A DNA stretch of 54,366 bases from Cyanobacteriota bacterium (GTDB lineage: Bacteria; Cyanobacteriota; Cyanobacteriia; PCC-6307; Cyanobiaceae), in the NCBI GenBank assembly GCA_026389335.1, contig JAPLIB010000038.1, forward strand, positions 1 through 54,366, given 5' to 3'. Position numbers and translations under genes: made by a program. The notes below the pieces were generated by a model, which was not told the DNA's origin, ran no database searches, and worked only from the letters and a program-made list of their open reading frames with translations. Below, piece by piece: positions 28,301 through 39,199 of the stretch; position 1 is the first letter of the stretch, and every line of letters begins with the position of its first letter.

Positions 28301-29284
28301 ATGAAGCAAATCCAGCCCAGCTCAGTCGGCGCCGATCTGGCCAGAGACCTAAAATTGGAGGCCCGGCGACTGGGTTTCGACCCGGTGGGAATCGCCTCAA
28401 CCGCCGGCAGTGATCGCCTGCAGCTGCGCAATGCCGCCCTGGAACGCTGGCTGGCGGCAGGCCATCACGGCTCGATGGCCTGGATGGAGGATCCCCGCCG
28501 GCGGCAGATCGAACGGCTCTTGCCCGGTGTGCGCAGCCTGCTGGCCGTCGGCCTCTCCTATTACGTGCAGCACCAGCGCAAACCGGGCAGCCTCAAGGTG
28601 GCCCGCTACGGCTGGGGGCGGGATTACCACCGGGTGATCGAGCGCCGCTTGCGCCACCTGGGCCGCTGGCTGGAGGAGCGGGTGCCGGGAACGGCCTGGC
28701 GCGCCTGCGTCGACACGGCCCCGTTGCTGGACAAGGCCTGGGCGGAAGAGGGGGGCCTGGGCTGGATCGGCAAACACGGCAACCTGATTCACCGCCAACG
28801 CGGCTCCTGGCTGCTGCTCGGCCATCTGCTCACCAGCCTGGAGCTACCGGCGGATCAGCCCAGCGAAAGCCGCTGCGGCCGCTGCAGCCGCTGCATCGAC
28901 GCCTGTCCGACCGCCGCCATTCGCGAACCCTTTGTGGTGGATGCCCGGCGCTGCATCGCCTTCCACACGATTGAAAATCGCGATCCACAGCTGCCGGCGG
29001 AGCTGGCCAGGGAACTGCAGGGCTGGGTGGCCGGCTGTGACATCTGTCAGGACGTGTGTCCCTGGAACCGCGAATCACTGCAGAGCTCCGAGGATCCCGA
29101 CGTGCAGCCCAGGCCCTGGCTGCTGAATCTCCAGGGCGAGGAGGCCCTCGGCTGGAGTGATCAGGAGTGGGACGAGCGGCTGCGGGCTTCAGCCCTGCGC
29201 CGTATCCGGCCCTGGATGTGGCGCCGCAACATCGCCGCGGCCCGCCAGCTAGCGAATCCTGGTGAAACCGAGACCAGTCCCTAG
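28301..29284 (+). CDS. queG: Epoxyqueuosine reductase
   Basis: A 327-residue cobalamin and iron-sulfur enzyme performing the last step of queuosine synthesis in tRNA. The N-terminal domain has RLGFDPVGIAS and the catalytic-region DTAPLLDKAWAEEGGLGWIGKHGNLI. Two 4Fe-4S sites are given by CGRCSRCIDACPTAAI and CDICQDVCPWN. Length is normal for the short form. ATG at 28301 starts 39 bases from the divergent HpsJ-like gene. The TPR gene follows after 25 bases. Confidence 0.95.
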   Translation: MKQIQPSSVGADLARDLKLEARRLGFDPVGIASTAGSDRLQLRNAALERWLAAGHHGSMAWMEDPRRRQIERLLPGVRSLLAVGLSYYVQHQRKPGSLKVARYGWGRDYHRVIERRLRHLGRWLEERVPGTAWRACVDTAPLLDKAWAEEGGLGWIGKHGNLIHRQRGSWLLLGHLLTSLELPADQPSESRCGRCSRCIDACPTAAIREPFVVDARRCIAFHTIENRDPQLPAELARELQGWVAGCDICQDVCPWNRESLQSSEDPDVQPRPWLLNLQGEEALGWSDQEWDERLRASALRRIRPWMWRRNIAAARQLANPGETETSP

Positions 29285-29309
29285 GCTAGGTCGAATTCCT
29301 TGTGATCCC

Positions 29310-30209
29310 ATGGGCCTGCGCCGGTGGCAGTTCCTCACCTCCCTGCCCATAGCTGGTCTTTTGATCTTGGGCGCGATCCCACCGGCCCGGGCCCTGGTGC
29401 CCTACGTCTACCTGCCGCAAACCAAGGAACTGGAGGGGGCTGGTCTGGGCATTGCCCAGGCGGCGGCCCGCCTGCTGCGCCTCGGCCAGGCCGAAGATGC
29501 GGCCCGACTGGCCGAACTGTCGGTGCAACTGCTGCCCGACGACCCCCGCAGCTGGGTGCTGCTGGCAGAAGCCCTGCAGCGCAGCAATAACAGCAGCAAG
29601 GCCCTGGTGGCCCTGGATCGGGCCAAACGACTCGATCCCACCAACGCCGGCATCTGGTTTGCCGAGGGCTCCCTGGCCCTGCGCAATAGCAAACCGGCCG
29701 AGGCCCTCGAGCTGCTGCGCCGCGGTCTGCAACTGGATAGCCGCAATGCCGGCGCTTACTTCGACCTGGGCAACGCCAACCTGCTGCTCGGTCGGCCGAC
29801 GGAAGCCCTGACATCATTCGAAAAAGCCTCAGGACTGCGCAGCGATTTCTGGGAGGCGGTGAACAACCAGGGGCTGGTGCTGTTTGAACTGGATCGCCCC
29901 AAAGAGGCGATCGCACGCTGGCGACGGGTGCTCAAAATCAAGCCGGATGCAGCCGAAACCTCACTGGCCCTGGCGGCCGCCCTGTTGGCAGGCAACGCTC
30001 AGGACCGCAGCGAAGCCCTGCAGCTGGCGGAGAACGCCCTCAACGAAGATCCCAACTACGTCCATGACACCTATCAGAAGGATCAGCTCTGGGGCGTGAA
30101 ACTACGGGCAGCCACCGTGCGTCTGCTGGCCCTGCCCGAACTCAAAGCCAGCGTCGAACGGGCCTCCGCCAACGCCAGCGGCCACGAGAAGGATGACGAG
30201 AGCCCCTGA
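29310..30209 (+). CDS. Exported tetratricopeptide repeat protein
   Basis: A 299-residue protein with an N-terminal signal or anchor segment (FLTSLPIAGLLILGAIPPARA, about residues 8-28). About five TPR units follow between 45 and 260, for example AARLAELSVQLLPDDPRSWVLLAEAL and AIARWRRVLKIKPDAAETSLALA. The C-terminal tail is charged. It probably acts in the periplasm or thylakoid lumen as a protein scaffold. It lies between queG and gyrA-like on the same strand; an in-frame start further up at 29262 would overlap queG. Confidence 0.88.
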   Translation: MGLRRWQFLTSLPIAGLLILGAIPPARALVPYVYLPQTKELEGAGLGIAQAAARLLRLGQAEDAARLAELSVQLLPDDPRSWVLLAEALQRSNNSSKALVALDRAKRLDPTNAGIWFAEGSLALRNSKPAEALELLRRGLQLDSRNAGAYFDLGNANLLLGRPTEALTSFEKASGLRSDFWEAVNNQGLVLFELDRPKEAIARWRRVLKIKPDAAETSLALAAALLAGNAQDRSEALQLAENALNEDPNYVHDTYQKDQLWGVKLRAATVRLLALPELKASVERASANASGHEKDDESP

Positions 30210-30287
30210 GGGGGCCTGATCCCTGGTGCGGTCGGATCATGATCTGTAGGCTGAGCCCCGTCTCCAGCCCCCAGACCCCAGCACCGG

Positions 30288-32768
30288 ATGGCCGAGGAGC
30301 GCCCAGAAGCACGCATCGAGCCGATCGCACTCCACCTGGAGATGCAGCGCTCCTACCTCGAATACGCCATGAGCGTGATCGTGGGCCGAGCCCTGCCGGA
30401 TGTGCGCGATGGCCTCAAGCCGGTGCAGCGGCGCATCCTGTTCGCGATGCACGAACTCGGGCTCACCCCCGACCGCCCCTACCGCAAGTGCGCCCGGGTG
30501 GTGGGCGATGTGCTCGGCAAATATCACCCCCACGGCGACCAGGCTGTCTACGACGCCTTGGTGCGGCTGGTGCAGACCTTCGCCAGCCGCCATCCCCTGC
30601 TCGACGGCCACGGCAACTTCGGCTCCGTCGACGACGATCCGCCGGCGGCGATGCGGTACACCGAAACCCGCCTGGCGCCGATCGCCCACGAGGGGATGCT
30701 CGCCGAGATCGGCAACGACACCGTTGATTTCGCCTCCAACTTCGACGGCTCCCAGCAGGAACCGACGGTGCTGCCGGCCCAGCTGCCCTTCCTGTTGCTG
30801 AACGGCTGCACCGGCATCGCCGTAGGCATGGCCACCAGCATTCCGCCCCACAACCTGGGCGAAGTGGTGGATGCCCTGATTGCCCTGATCCGCAAACCCG
30901 ATCTCAGCGACGAAAAACTGCTCGAGTTGGTGCCCGGCCCCGACTTTCCCACCGGCGGTGAAGTGTTGATCGGCGCCGGCGTGCGCGACACCTATCTGGG
31001 CGGTCGCGGCAGCATCCCGATGCGGGGCGTCGCCCACATCGAAGAGGTGCAACCCGGCAAGGGCCGCCATCGCCGCGGTGCCGTGGTGATCACCGAGCTC
31101 CCCTATCAGCTCAGCAAGGCGGGCTGGATCGAAAAGCTGGCGGAACAGGTGAACGATGGCAAGATCGGCGGCATCGCCGACATCCGCGACGAAAGCGATC
31201 GCGAAGGCATGCGCGTCGTGGTGGAAGTGCGCCGGGATGCCAATGCCGAAACCGTGCTGGCGGAACTGCAGCGCCGCACCGCCCTGCAGAGCAACTTCGG
31301 GGCGATTCTGCTGGCCCTGGTCCATGGCCAACCGGTGCAGCTGAGTCTGCGGCGCATGCTCCAGGAATTCCTGGATTACCGCGAACTCACCATGATCCGG
31401 CGCACCACCCACGCGCTGCGCCGCTGCGAAGAACGACTCGAAGTCGTTGAAGGCCTGACCAAAGCCCTCGATGCGCTGCGAGAAGTGATCGCCATGATCA
31501 CCGCCGCCGCCGATGCCGCCAGCGCCAAAGCCAGCCTGCAGGTGCACCTGGATCTGAGCGAACGCCAGGCGGATGCCGTGCTGGCGATGCCGCTGCGGCG
31601 GCTCACCGGGCTCGAGCAGGAGAGCCTGCGCAAGGAAGCCGAAGAACTCAAACTCGAGCGCACCCGGCTCAGTCATCTGCTGCACGATCGCGCCAGCCTG
31701 CTGGACACCCTGGTGGCCGAACTCAGGCAGCTGAAGAAGCGCTACAACACCCCACGCCGCACCCGCCTGGTGGAAGGCGGCGACCTGCTGGTGGCCCAGC
31801 GAGCGGCGGCCGTCAGGCCCAACACCGAACTCCAGCGCCAGCAGGCCTTTAAGGCCCTGCCCCCCGACAGCCGCCTATTGATCCAGGCCGACGGCGCCGT
31901 CAAGATCGTCAGCCCCCAGATGCTGGGCAGGCTCCATCTCGATGAGGCAGCCGAGCTGGCCGAACAAGCAGCACCCGCCCAGTTAATCCTGCCGATCAGC
32001 ACCCAGCCGGGCCTGCTGGCCTTCAGCGCCGATGGCCGGGTGGCCTTGCTGCGCTGGGAATTTGCCGGCCAGCAACAGGGCAGTCTGGATAAATTCCTGC
32101 CGGAAAGCCTCAACGAGGCCCGGCTGATCCAGGTACTGCCCCTGCCCAGCGACGGCAGCCACACCAGCCTCGGCCTGCTCAGCAGCGATGGCCGCTTCAA
32201 GCGCCTGCCCCTGGAGGAGTTCCAGGAACTCTCCGGCCGCGCCGCCACCGTGCTCAAGCTCAAGGAAGGCGTGGAGCTGCAGCGGGTAGTGGCCTGCCGC
32301 GACGGCGATGAGCTGGTGGTGGCCAGCAGCACCGGTCGGCTGCTGCGGCTGGCGGTGAACGAAACCACTCTGCCGGTGATGGGGCGCACGGCCCAGGGTC
32401 CGATCCTGCTGCGGCTGCTCCCCGGCGAAACAGTGGTGGGTGCCGCCGGGGTGGGAGCTGATGGCAGCGTGCTGCTGGCCAGCCGCCAAGGCCAGCTCAA
32501 ACGCCTGCGCGTCGCCAGCCTGCGGCCCTGCGAACGCGGCGACCTCGGCCAGATCGGCCTGCGCTTCCTGGCACGGGGCGATGGCCTGGTGGACCTGCGG
32601 GAAGACCGGGGCGGGGTGGTGGGCGTGCGCCTGGCCAATACAGACAGCCGCAATCTGCGGCTCCTGTCCGCGGGGCTGGAGGCGCAGGACTGCAGCGGCA
32701 CCGGCCAGCTCCTGGCCCTGCAGAAGGGCGACATCCTCCAGCAACTGGTACCACTGATCGATGGCTGA
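30288..32768 (+). CDS. gyrA: DNA gyrase/topoisomerase IV subunit A
   Basis: An 826-residue type IIA topoisomerase A subunit. The breakage-rejoining domain has [37 protein letters not shown] and the active-site Tyr in [10 protein letters not shown] (about residue 125). The long coiled coil ([19 protein letters not shown]) and the beta-pinwheel C-terminal half follow. I do not find a QRRGGKG-like GyrA box in the C-terminal domain, so whether it wraps DNA as a gyrase or works as topo IV is open. The partner B subunit is not in the window. Confidence 0.93.
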   Translation: MAEERPEARIEPIALHLEMQRSYLEYAMSVIVGRALPDVRDGLKPVQRRILFAMHELGLTPDRPYRKCARVVGDVLGKYHPHGDQAVYDALVRLVQTFASRHPLLDGHGNFGSVDDDPPAAMRYTETRLAPIAHEGMLAEIGNDTVDFASNFDGSQQEPTVLPAQLPFLLLNGCTGIAVGMATSIPPHNLGEVVDALIALIRKPDLSDEKLLELVPGPDFPTGGEVLIGAGVRDTYLGGRGSIPMRGVAHIEEVQPGKGRHRRGAVVITELPYQLSKAGWIEKLAEQVNDGKIGGIADIRDESDREGMRVVVEVRRDANAETVLAELQRRTALQSNFGAILLALVHGQPVQLSLRRMLQEFLDYRELTMIRRTTHALRRCEERLEVVEGLTKALDALREVIAMITAAADAASAKASLQVHLDLSERQADAVLAMPLRRLTGLEQESLRKEAEELKLERTRLSHLLHDRASLLDTLVAELRQLKKRYNTPRRTRLVEGGDLLVAQRAAAVRPNTELQRQQAFKALPPDSRLLIQADGAVKIVSPQMLGRLHLDEAAELAEQAAPAQLILPISTQPGLLAFSADGRVALLRWEFAGQQQGSLDKFLPESLNEARLIQVLPLPSDGSHTSLGLLSSDGRFKRLPLEEFQELSGRAATVLKLKEGVELQRVVACRDGDELVVASSTGRLLRLAVNETTLPVMGRTAQGPILLRLLPGETVVGAAGVGADGSVLLASRQGQLKRLRVASLRPCERGDLGQIGLRFLARGDGLVDLREDRGGVVGVRLANTDSRNLRLLSAGLEAQDCSGTGQLLALQKGDILQQLVPLIDG

Positions 32769-32818
32769 GACGGCCGGGCCATGGCCTCAGCGATGGTCCC
32801 GCCGCAGCCGCAGCCTGC

Positions 32819-33907
32819 TCACGATCGAAGCCGCTGCACCGCCGCCAGAAACGTCTCCGCCACCTGATCCCAGCTGAAGCGGCGGGCATGGTCGCGGCCG
32901 AACTGACGACACTGCTCCTGCAGGGCGGTGTCGCGCAGCAAGGTGAGGATCGCCCCAGCCAAGGCGACGCTATCGCGCGGCGGCATCAGCAGACCCGCAT
33001 GGCCATGGGGCACCACCTCGGGAATCGCCGTGGCCGTGGTGCTCACCACCGGCAAACCGCTGGCCATCGCCTCGAGGAAGACAATGCCAAACCCCTCCTG
33101 AATCGAAGGCAGGCAGAAAATCGCAGCCCGCTGGTACCAGGCCCGCACCTCCTGATCGGAAGCCAGGGCACCGAGCAGCTGCACCGAGGCGCCGATCCCC
33201 AGATCAGCCACCTGCTGGCAGAGGGCCCCATGCTCGGGTCCGTCACCGATCACCACGAGCCGTGCCTGCGGCAGCTGGGCGAGCACCAGTGCAAAGGCCG
33301 CCAGTAGATCGGTGACCCGCTTGCGGGCGTACTGCCGGGCGACGCAGAGAACGGTGAAGGGTTCGCGACCGGCATCCAGCTGCGCCAACGCCTCGGGATC
33401 GATGCTCGGCACCCAGAGCGTGAGATCAATCCCCTCCGGCACAACCACCAACCGCTCAGCTGGGACGCCGTAATCAGCCTGAATGCGCTCGCAGCAATAG
33501 CGGCTCGTGCTCAGCACCAGGGCAGCGCGACGGGCATTCAGGCGCTCGAGGCGCGAGAGCGACCACAGCATCAGCCGCGGCCAGCCCCGCTCACAACGCG
33601 CCTCTTCGGCCAGCACCCCCTTGATGGAGCAGGCATAGGCGACACCGGCGCGGCCAGCAACACGAAAACCATCGATATCGAAGCCGATGCAGAGGTCGTA
33701 GCGGCCGCGGGCCAGCCGGCGCGGCAGGGTGAGATTGAACCAGAGGCGGCGCAGCAACAATGACCTGGGCCAGCGACCCAGCGGCGCCAGGCGCTCCACC
33801 TGATGGCCCTGATCCTGCAAGCTGCGGGCCAGACCACCGATGGCAACAGCAGTGCCGCTACCACTGGCGGCATCCTGCAACCAGGAATCCAGAAAGGCAA
33901 TGCGCAT
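32819..33907 (-). CDS. Glycosyltransferase, GT4 family
   Basis: A 362-residue GT-B enzyme. RIAFLDSWLQDAASGSGTAVAIGGLARSL is the acceptor-side start with the Gly loop. The donor-side domain has FTVLCVARQYARKRVTDLLAAF, LVVIGDGPEHGAL, and the diagnostic EGFGIVFLEAMASGLPVV with its two Glu residues. The acceptor and sugar are unknown; cell envelope polysaccharide is likely. ATG at 33907 is chosen over a start 23 codons upstream. It is transcribed away from the inverted-repeat element at 33999. Confidence 0.88.
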   Translation of the reverse strand: MRIAFLDSWLQDAASGSGTAVAIGGLARSLQDQGHQVERLAPLGRWPRSLLLRRLWFNLTLPRRLARGRYDLCIGFDIDGFRVAGRAGVAYACSIKGVLAEEARCERGWPRLMLWSLSRLERLNARRAALVLSTSRYCCERIQADYGVPAERLVVVPEGIDLTLWVPSIDPEALAQLDAGREPFTVLCVARQYARKRVTDLLAAFALVLAQLPQARLVVIGDGPEHGALCQQVADLGIGASVQLLGALASDQEVRAWYQRAAIFCLPSIQEGFGIVFLEAMASGLPVVSTTATAIPEVVPHGHAGLLMPPRDSVALAGAILTLLRDTALQEQCRQFGRDHARRFSWDQVAETFLAAVQRLRS

Positions 33908-33998
33908 CAAAGCGACGGTCGAGGGCAGGCAAAACGCTCCACGGCTGGCAGCAACCATCACCCGAAGGCAGGCCACCAGGCAGAGTCAAAAGACCTTA

Positions 33999-34133
33999 AG
34001 AGACTGCTGAACAAGCGGTATCGGCCCTGGTTGAGCAAACCATCGCCAGCCGGCAAACCCAGTGGTCAGCGGCATTCTGCAAGGGCCGCCAGCACACCAA
34101 TCGGGGCTTCGGGAGCGTTGTTCAGCAGTCTCT
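33999..34133. mobile_element. 135-bp inverted-repeat element (MITE or IS remnant)
   Basis: The segment is bounded by perfect 16-base inverted repeats, agagactgctgaacaa at 33999-34014 and its exact complement at 34118-34133. Ends of this kind are typical of IS5-group insertion sequences (from memory). The 103-base interior has no complete transposase. No clear target duplication is seen at the borders (ccttaa on the left, ccatcc on the right). It sits between a glycosyltransferase and purF, both intact. It is either a MITE or an internally deleted IS. Confidence 0.7.
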
Positions 34134-34206
34134 CCATCCGCTGATCAGCAGCTCGCGCTGCAGCGGTCAGCGACCCGGTGGAGGCCCCCAGATCGCAACC
34201 TCCGGC

Positions 34207-35760
34207 TCACACCCGAGCCGCCAGACCACCAGGTTCAAGCATCAGCTTGCTGTTGCGCAGCTCCTCGGCCATCGCAATCGGATAATCGCCGTCAAAACAG
34301 GCCGTACAGAAATGGCCGGAATCACTCTGGGCAGCATCCACCATTCCCTGTTTGCTCAGATAGGCAAGGGAATCCACCCCCAGGTGAGCACTGATCTCAG
34401 CCAGGGTGAGCCGGGCGGCAATCAATTGATCCTGGGTGTCGGTATCGATACCGTAAAAACAGGGATGAGTGACGGGTGGTGAACTGATGCGCATGTGCAC
34501 TTCGGTAGCACCGGCATCCCGCAGGGCCTGCACCAGCTTGCGGCTGGTGGTGCCCCTCACGATCGAATCGTCGATCACCACCACCCTCTTGCCGGCGAGC
34601 ACATCCGGCAAGGGATTGAGCTTCACGCGGATGCCGGCCTCCCGCATCGCCTGGGTGGGCTGGATGAAGGTGCGACCCACATAGCGGTTCTTGATCAGAC
34701 CATCAGCAAAGGGGATACCACTGGTCTGGGAATAGCCAATGGCAGCAGGAATACCGGAATCTGGAACGCCAATCACGATGTCAGCAGCGACCGGGGTTTC
34801 CCGAGCCAGCACCTCACCGATACGCACGCGATAGCTATAGAGCGATTCGCCGAAAAAGCGACTATCAGGACGGGCGAAATAGATCATCTCGAAGACACAG
34901 AGCTTCGCTGGCTCCTGACACCACTGGATCCGCTCCGGCGTTGGATCACCCTGGCGGAAATGAATCATTTCACCAGGCTTCACATCGTCTTCGAAGTGGG
35001 CACCGATGATATCGAGACCACAACTTTCACTGCTGGCCACCCACTGGGCCTGGCTCGACTCGCCCAGATGACCGAACACCAAGGGCCGCACACCATGGCC
35101 ATCACGCAGGGCAAAAAGCCCCTCCGGGGTGCCGATCAACAAGCTGAAGGCACCACGACAGCGAGCAGCAGCCTGGCGAATTGCCTCACTCCAGCCAGCA
35201 CCAGCATCCACCGCCTGCTGCAACGCAAAAGCGATCAACTCGGAGTCAGTGGTGGAGGTGAATTCACTGGCGAGATGGTCCAAGGCCAGTCGCAACTCGG
35301 CCGCATTGACCAGGTTGCCGTTATGGGCCAGAGCAAAAGGGCCGAGCCGGGTCATCAACACCACGGGCTGGGCATTGCAGGCCTTACTGCTGCCGGTGGT
35401 GGAATAACGGTTATGGCCGATGGCCAGTTCACCCGGCATGCGTTCGAGCACGTCCTGGTCAAACACCTGGCTCACCAGGCCCATGTCCTTATGCAGACGC
35501 ACCTGGTCGCCCTGAAACACAGCGATCCCGGCCGATTCCTGGCCGCGATGCTGCAGGGCGTACAGCCCGAAATAGGTGAGGTTGGCCACCGCCTGGCCGG
35601 CAGCCATCACCGCAAACACGCCACAGGCCTCCTCAGGCTTGTCGGGTCGCTCGGCGAGCACCGCGTCCAGCGACTCAACCTGCATGGCTCGATCGACGGA
35701 GGCACCGGCTCGGAAGCGGGCCGGCTCTGGCTCGTCGAAGGGCACGGGGCGCATCACCAT
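34207..35760 (-). CDS. purF: Amidophosphoribosyltransferase
   Basis: A 517-residue enzyme of the first committed purine step, making phosphoribosylamine from PRPP and glutamine. A propeptide of about 45 residues ends before the nucleophilic Cys in ACGVFAV. The glutaminase domain contains GHNRYSTTG and ALAHNGNLVNA. The PRPP motif is VVVIDDSIVRGTTS. Cys residues in KLCVFEMIYFARPDS, THPCFYG and FCTACF match the 4Fe-4S ligands of the Bacillus-type enzyme. It lies just downstream of purL on the same strand. Confidence 0.97.
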   Translation of the reverse strand: MVMRPVPFDEPEPARFRAGASVDRAMQVESLDAVLAERPDKPEEACGVFAVMAAGQAVANLTYFGLYALQHRGQESAGIAVFQGDQVRLHKDMGLVSQVFDQDVLERMPGELAIGHNRYSTTGSSKACNAQPVVLMTRLGPFALAHNGNLVNAAELRLALDHLASEFTSTTDSELIAFALQQAVDAGAGWSEAIRQAAARCRGAFSLLIGTPEGLFALRDGHGVRPLVFGHLGESSQAQWVASSESCGLDIIGAHFEDDVKPGEMIHFRQGDPTPERIQWCQEPAKLCVFEMIYFARPDSRFFGESLYSYRVRIGEVLARETPVAADIVIGVPDSGIPAAIGYSQTSGIPFADGLIKNRYVGRTFIQPTQAMREAGIRVKLNPLPDVLAGKRVVVIDDSIVRGTTSRKLVQALRDAGATEVHMRISSPPVTHPCFYGIDTDTQDQLIAARLTLAEISAHLGVDSLAYLSKQGMVDAAQSDSGHFCTACFDGDYPIAMAEELRNSKLMLEPGGLAARV

Positions 35761-35792
35761 TACCAGCGTTCATCCTGACGCATGGGCTTCCT

Positions 35793-38156
35793 TCAATGCT
35801 CCGGGGGAGGTGCGGCCTGGCCCATGCGGCGGGGAATGGCCTGCTCAAAGGCCTGCTTGAGATCGGCCACCGGCAGATCCAGCAGCGGCGCTCCGGCCTG
35901 CACGATCGTGAATTGCCGGCCCGATTCCACCACGCCAAGGCATTGGGCCGGAACGGCGTTACCAGCGGCGGCGGCGGCCTCCAGGGCGTCCTGCCAGGCA
36001 ACGGTCTGGGCCGGTGGCACCGTGACCAGCACCCGGGCTCCGCCTTCGGCGAACAGCAGGCGATCGAGACGGGCGCTGCTGGCCGGAATCTCCAGATGGG
36101 CGCCGAAGCCGGAAGCCATGCTCGCCTCCGCCGCCGCCACCGCCAGGCCGCCATCACTGAGATCGTGGGCGGAGGCCACCAGGCCAGTAGCAATCGCCCG
36201 CCGCAGAAAAGCCTGCACGGAGCGCTCCAGTTCCAGATCCACCTCCGGCGGGCGACCGGTGAGCTGGCCATGAATCACTTCCAGATAGCTGCTGCCGGCC
36301 AGGGACACACGGGCATCGGGCGAGGACAACGCTTCAGCACCAGCCTCCAGGGGCGCGCCCAGCAACCAGATGGCATCGCCGGGATGACGCCAGGCCAGAC
36401 CGGTGATTCGGACCAGATCATGCACCAGCCCCACCATGCCCACCACCGGCGTGGGCTGGATCGGTTGCATGCTGCCGTCGGGCAGCCGCGTTTCGTTGTA
36501 CAGGGAAACGTTGCCACCGGTCACCGGGGTGTCGAGGGCAGCGCAGGCGGTGGACAGACCGCGGCAGGCCAGGGCCAGCTGCCAGTAGCCACTGGCGGTG
36601 TCGGGGGAAGGGAAGTTGAGGTTGTCGGTGACCGCCAGCGGTTCGGCGCCGACGCAGCTGAGATTGCGGGCCGCCTCCGCCACGGCCGCCATGGCACCGC
36701 GTTCCGGATCGAGAAACACCCAACGGTTGGGGCAATCGACCACAGCCGCCACTCCGCGCTGGCAGGCTTCCAGGGAACCGGCCCCCTGCTGGGGCCGCAA
36801 CCGCACCACGGCGGCGTCGGCGCCGCCCGGCAGCAGCACCGTGTTGGCTTGCACCTGGTGGTCGTACTGGCGATACACCCAGCGCTTGCTGGCGATCGTG
36901 GGGTCATCGAGCAGCCGCAGCAGCACATCGCTCCAGGGCAGGCGGCCATCGCCTCGGGCAATGCCGTGGCCCGTGGCCGCCGGCAAGGAGGTTTCGCGCC
37001 ACTGCCAATGGCGCCGGATCGCCTCCGGGGGCTCCGCCAGCAGCTCGTGCTGGTTGATCGGTGTGTCATCGGCCAGGGCATTGGCGGGCACCTCCGCCGC
37101 CACCGCGCCGTGCTGGAGCACCCGCACCACATTCTCGGCCAGCACCCGACCGACCACGGCCGCCTGCAGGCCCCAGCGGCGGAAGCGGGCCATCAGCACC
37201 TCCTCGCGGCCGGCCTGCACCACGAACAGCATCCGCTCCTGGGATTCACTCAACAGGAACTCATAGGCGGTCATGCCGGCTTCCCGCGCCGGCACCCGAT
37301 CGAGATCGAGCTCAATGCCGAGGCCGCCCTTGGCGGCCATCTCCGCACAGCTGCAGGTGAGCCCGGCGGCGCCCATGTCCTGGGCCGCCACCACATCACC
37401 ACTCTGGAAGGCCTCCAGACAGGCCTCGATCAACCCCTTCTCCAGAAAGGGATCACCCACCTGCACGGCGGGGCGATCGTCGAGGGAGGCCTCGGTGAGC
37501 TCGGCACTGGCGAAGCTGGCGCCGCCCATGCCATCGCGGCCGGTGGTGCTGCCCACATAAACCACCGGATTGCCTACCCCCCGGGCACCGGAGCAGACGA
37601 TGTCGTCGGTATCCATCAACCCCAGGGCCATGGCATTGACCAGGGGGTTACCGCCGTAACTGGGATCAAAGGCCACCTCACCGCCCACCGTGGGCACGCC
37701 GACGCAGTTGCCGTAGTGGGCGATGCCGGCCACCACGCCCTCCATCAGGCCGACATTGCGCTCGTCCTCCAGGGGGCCGAAGCGCAGGGCATTGAGGAGG
37801 GCGATCGGCCGCGCCCCCATCGTGAAGATGTCGCGCAGGATGCCGCCCACCCCAGTGGCCGCGCCCTGGAAAGGTTCGACAGCGGAAGGATGGTTGTGGC
37901 TCTCGATCTTGAAGGCGAGGCGCTGCCCCTGCCCCAGATCCACCACCCCGGCGTTTTCGCCTGGCCCCACCAGGATGCGGGGGCCGGTGGTGGGGAACTG
38001 ACTGAGCAGGGGCCTGGAGTTGCGGTAACAACAGTGCTCCGACCACATCACCCCGAACATGCCCAGTTCGGCCCGGTTGGGAGCGCGGCCCAGCCGGCGC
38101 ACGATCTCCTCGTAATCGCTCTGACTGAGGCCCTCCTTGCGCAGCGCTTCAGGCAC
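35793..38156 (-). CDS. purL: Phosphoribosylformylglycinamidine synthase, PurL subunit
   Basis: A 787-residue ATP-dependent subunit of the small (PurL/PurQ/PurS) type. [20 protein letters not shown] opens the catalytic region. [27 protein letters not shown] is the signature, and two AIRS-type halves follow with [12 protein letters not shown] and [20 protein letters not shown] at 38156 gives the expected N-terminus ([17 protein letters not shown]); alternatives are further upstream, up to ATG at 38270, which would overlap the PRC-barrel gene. purF follows after 32 bases. Confidence 0.96.
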   Translation of the reverse strand: MPEALRKEGLSQSDYEEIVRRLGRAPNRAELGMFGVMWSEHCCYRNSRPLLSQFPTTGPRILVGPGENAGVVDLGQGQRLAFKIESHNHPSAVEPFQGAATGVGGILRDIFTMGARPIALLNALRFGPLEDERNVGLMEGVVAGIAHYGNCVGVPTVGGEVAFDPSYGGNPLVNAMALGLMDTDDIVCSGARGVGNPVVYVGSTTGRDGMGGASFASAELTEASLDDRPAVQVGDPFLEKGLIEACLEAFQSGDVVAAQDMGAAGLTCSCAEMAAKGGLGIELDLDRVPAREAGMTAYEFLLSESQERMLFVVQAGREEVLMARFRRWGLQAAVVGRVLAENVVRVLQHGAVAAEVPANALADDTPINQHELLAEPPEAIRRHWQWRETSLPAATGHGIARGDGRLPWSDVLLRLLDDPTIASKRWVYRQYDHQVQANTVLLPGGADAAVVRLRPQQGAGSLEACQRGVAAVVDCPNRWVFLDPERGAMAAVAEAARNLSCVGAEPLAVTDNLNFPSPDTASGYWQLALACRGLSTACAALDTPVTGGNVSLYNETRLPDGSMQPIQPTPVVGMVGLVHDLVRITGLAWRHPGDAIWLLGAPLEAGAEALSSPDARVSLAGSSYLEVIHGQLTGRPPEVDLELERSVQAFLRRAIATGLVASAHDLSDGGLAVAAAEASMASGFGAHLEIPASSARLDRLLFAEGGARVLVTVPPAQTVAWQDALEAAAAAGNAVPAQCLGVVESGRQFTIVQAGAPLLDLPVADLKQAFEQAIPRRMGQAAPPPEH

Positions 38157-38214
38157 CGAGAAGGGGGATGAGGGAGAGGAGACCAACGGAAGCCGCTGCG
38201 GCAGACCTCCAGTA

Positions 38215-39195
38215 TCAGATCCAGGGATCGTCTTCCTCGTCGCGGCCGCGGAAGCGATCGCCAGAGCCATCACTTCGCCTGGAACGGGGGCGGCCTGATG
38301 GGGGCCGTTCGACTCGATCCCAGTCCGAGTCGTCCTGTTCGTCCTGAGCTGGGCGCTGCTGCCGCTCCTCCCATGGTTCGTCTGCAGCCTGCTCGGGCTG
38401 CTTGGGCCAATCCGCCTCAGACCAGTCCTCCAGCGGATCGGCCGCCGGCGCCGCAGAGCGCTGTTGCTGCCGCCTAGACGGAGTCGTGAACTCCTCGTCG
38501 TCCCCGTCATCCCAGGGGCCCGACTCGTTCCCTGGGGGCCGCTCGAGGCCATCCCAGGGCGGCTCCTCCAGCCAGCCTTCCAAGCGATCCTCAAAACGGC
38601 CGCTCACCTCCTGAAAGCGATCCCGCAGCCGGCTGCTCTCCTTCCCCATCTGATCCCGCCAGCGCCGTGAACGCTGCAGGAACTCCTGGCGCACACTGGC
38701 CCGGGCCAGGGGGAGATCATCCAGACCCTGCAACGCCGTGACCACCCGACCGGGCTGCTGATCGACGATGCGTTCGGGGCTCAACCGCCAGCGACTGCTG
38801 CCCGGCAGGCGTGGGTCACTGCGCGAGACCAGATAGTGGCGGATGCGGCCGCTGCGCAACTCCACCGCCGCATCGCTGACCAGGCCGAGGGCCTGGCCGT
38901 CGGCACCGATCAGGGCAGCGCCGATCAGGGTAGGCAGGCGCTCCAGAACAGTGGGCTCTGTCTCGGCCCCTGAGCCCTGCACAAAAGCTTCCAGCTCGCC
39001 CAGCCCCCGCAGTTGATCCAAGCGCCAGACCAGCCGCCGCCGCGAAAGAGCCGACGGGCGGCTGACCCAGCCCAGCAGCCGATGTACCGGCGGATGCATC
39101 CAGCCGCTGACACCACCGCCATGGTCGAGGCCTTGATCGCAGCGAACCTTCCGGCGCAACAGATCGCTCAGCAGCAGCTGCTCGGGGAGGGTCAC
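38215..39195 (-). CDS. PRC-barrel domain protein with acidic tail
   Basis: A 326-residue protein. The first half contains two PRC-barrel-like modules, [30 protein letters not shown] and [33 protein letters not shown]. The second half (about 190-326) is a disordered, Asp/Glu/Arg/Pro-rich region with several Trp residues in acidic contexts such as LEDWSEADW and WDDGDDEEF. Its place between dnaN and purL is constant in picocyanobacteria (recollection). Function unknown. The start is GTG at 39195, four bases after the dnaN stop. Confidence 0.85.
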   Translation of the reverse strand: MTLPEQLLLSDLLRRKVRCDQGLDHGGGVSGWMHPPVHRLLGWVSRPSALSRRRLVWRLDQLRGLGELEAFVQGSGAETEPTVLERLPTLIGAALIGADGQALGLVSDAAVELRSGRIRHYLVSRSDPRLPGSSRWRLSPERIVDQQPGRVVTALQGLDDLPLARASVRQEFLQRSRRWRDQMGKESSRLRDRFQEVSGRFEDRLEGWLEEPPWDGLERPPGNESGPWDDGDDEEFTTPSRRQQQRSAAPAADPLEDWSEADWPKQPEQAADEPWEERQQRPAQDEQDDSDWDRVERPPSGRPRSRRSDGSGDRFRGRDEEDDPWI

Positions 39196-39199
39196 CGGC

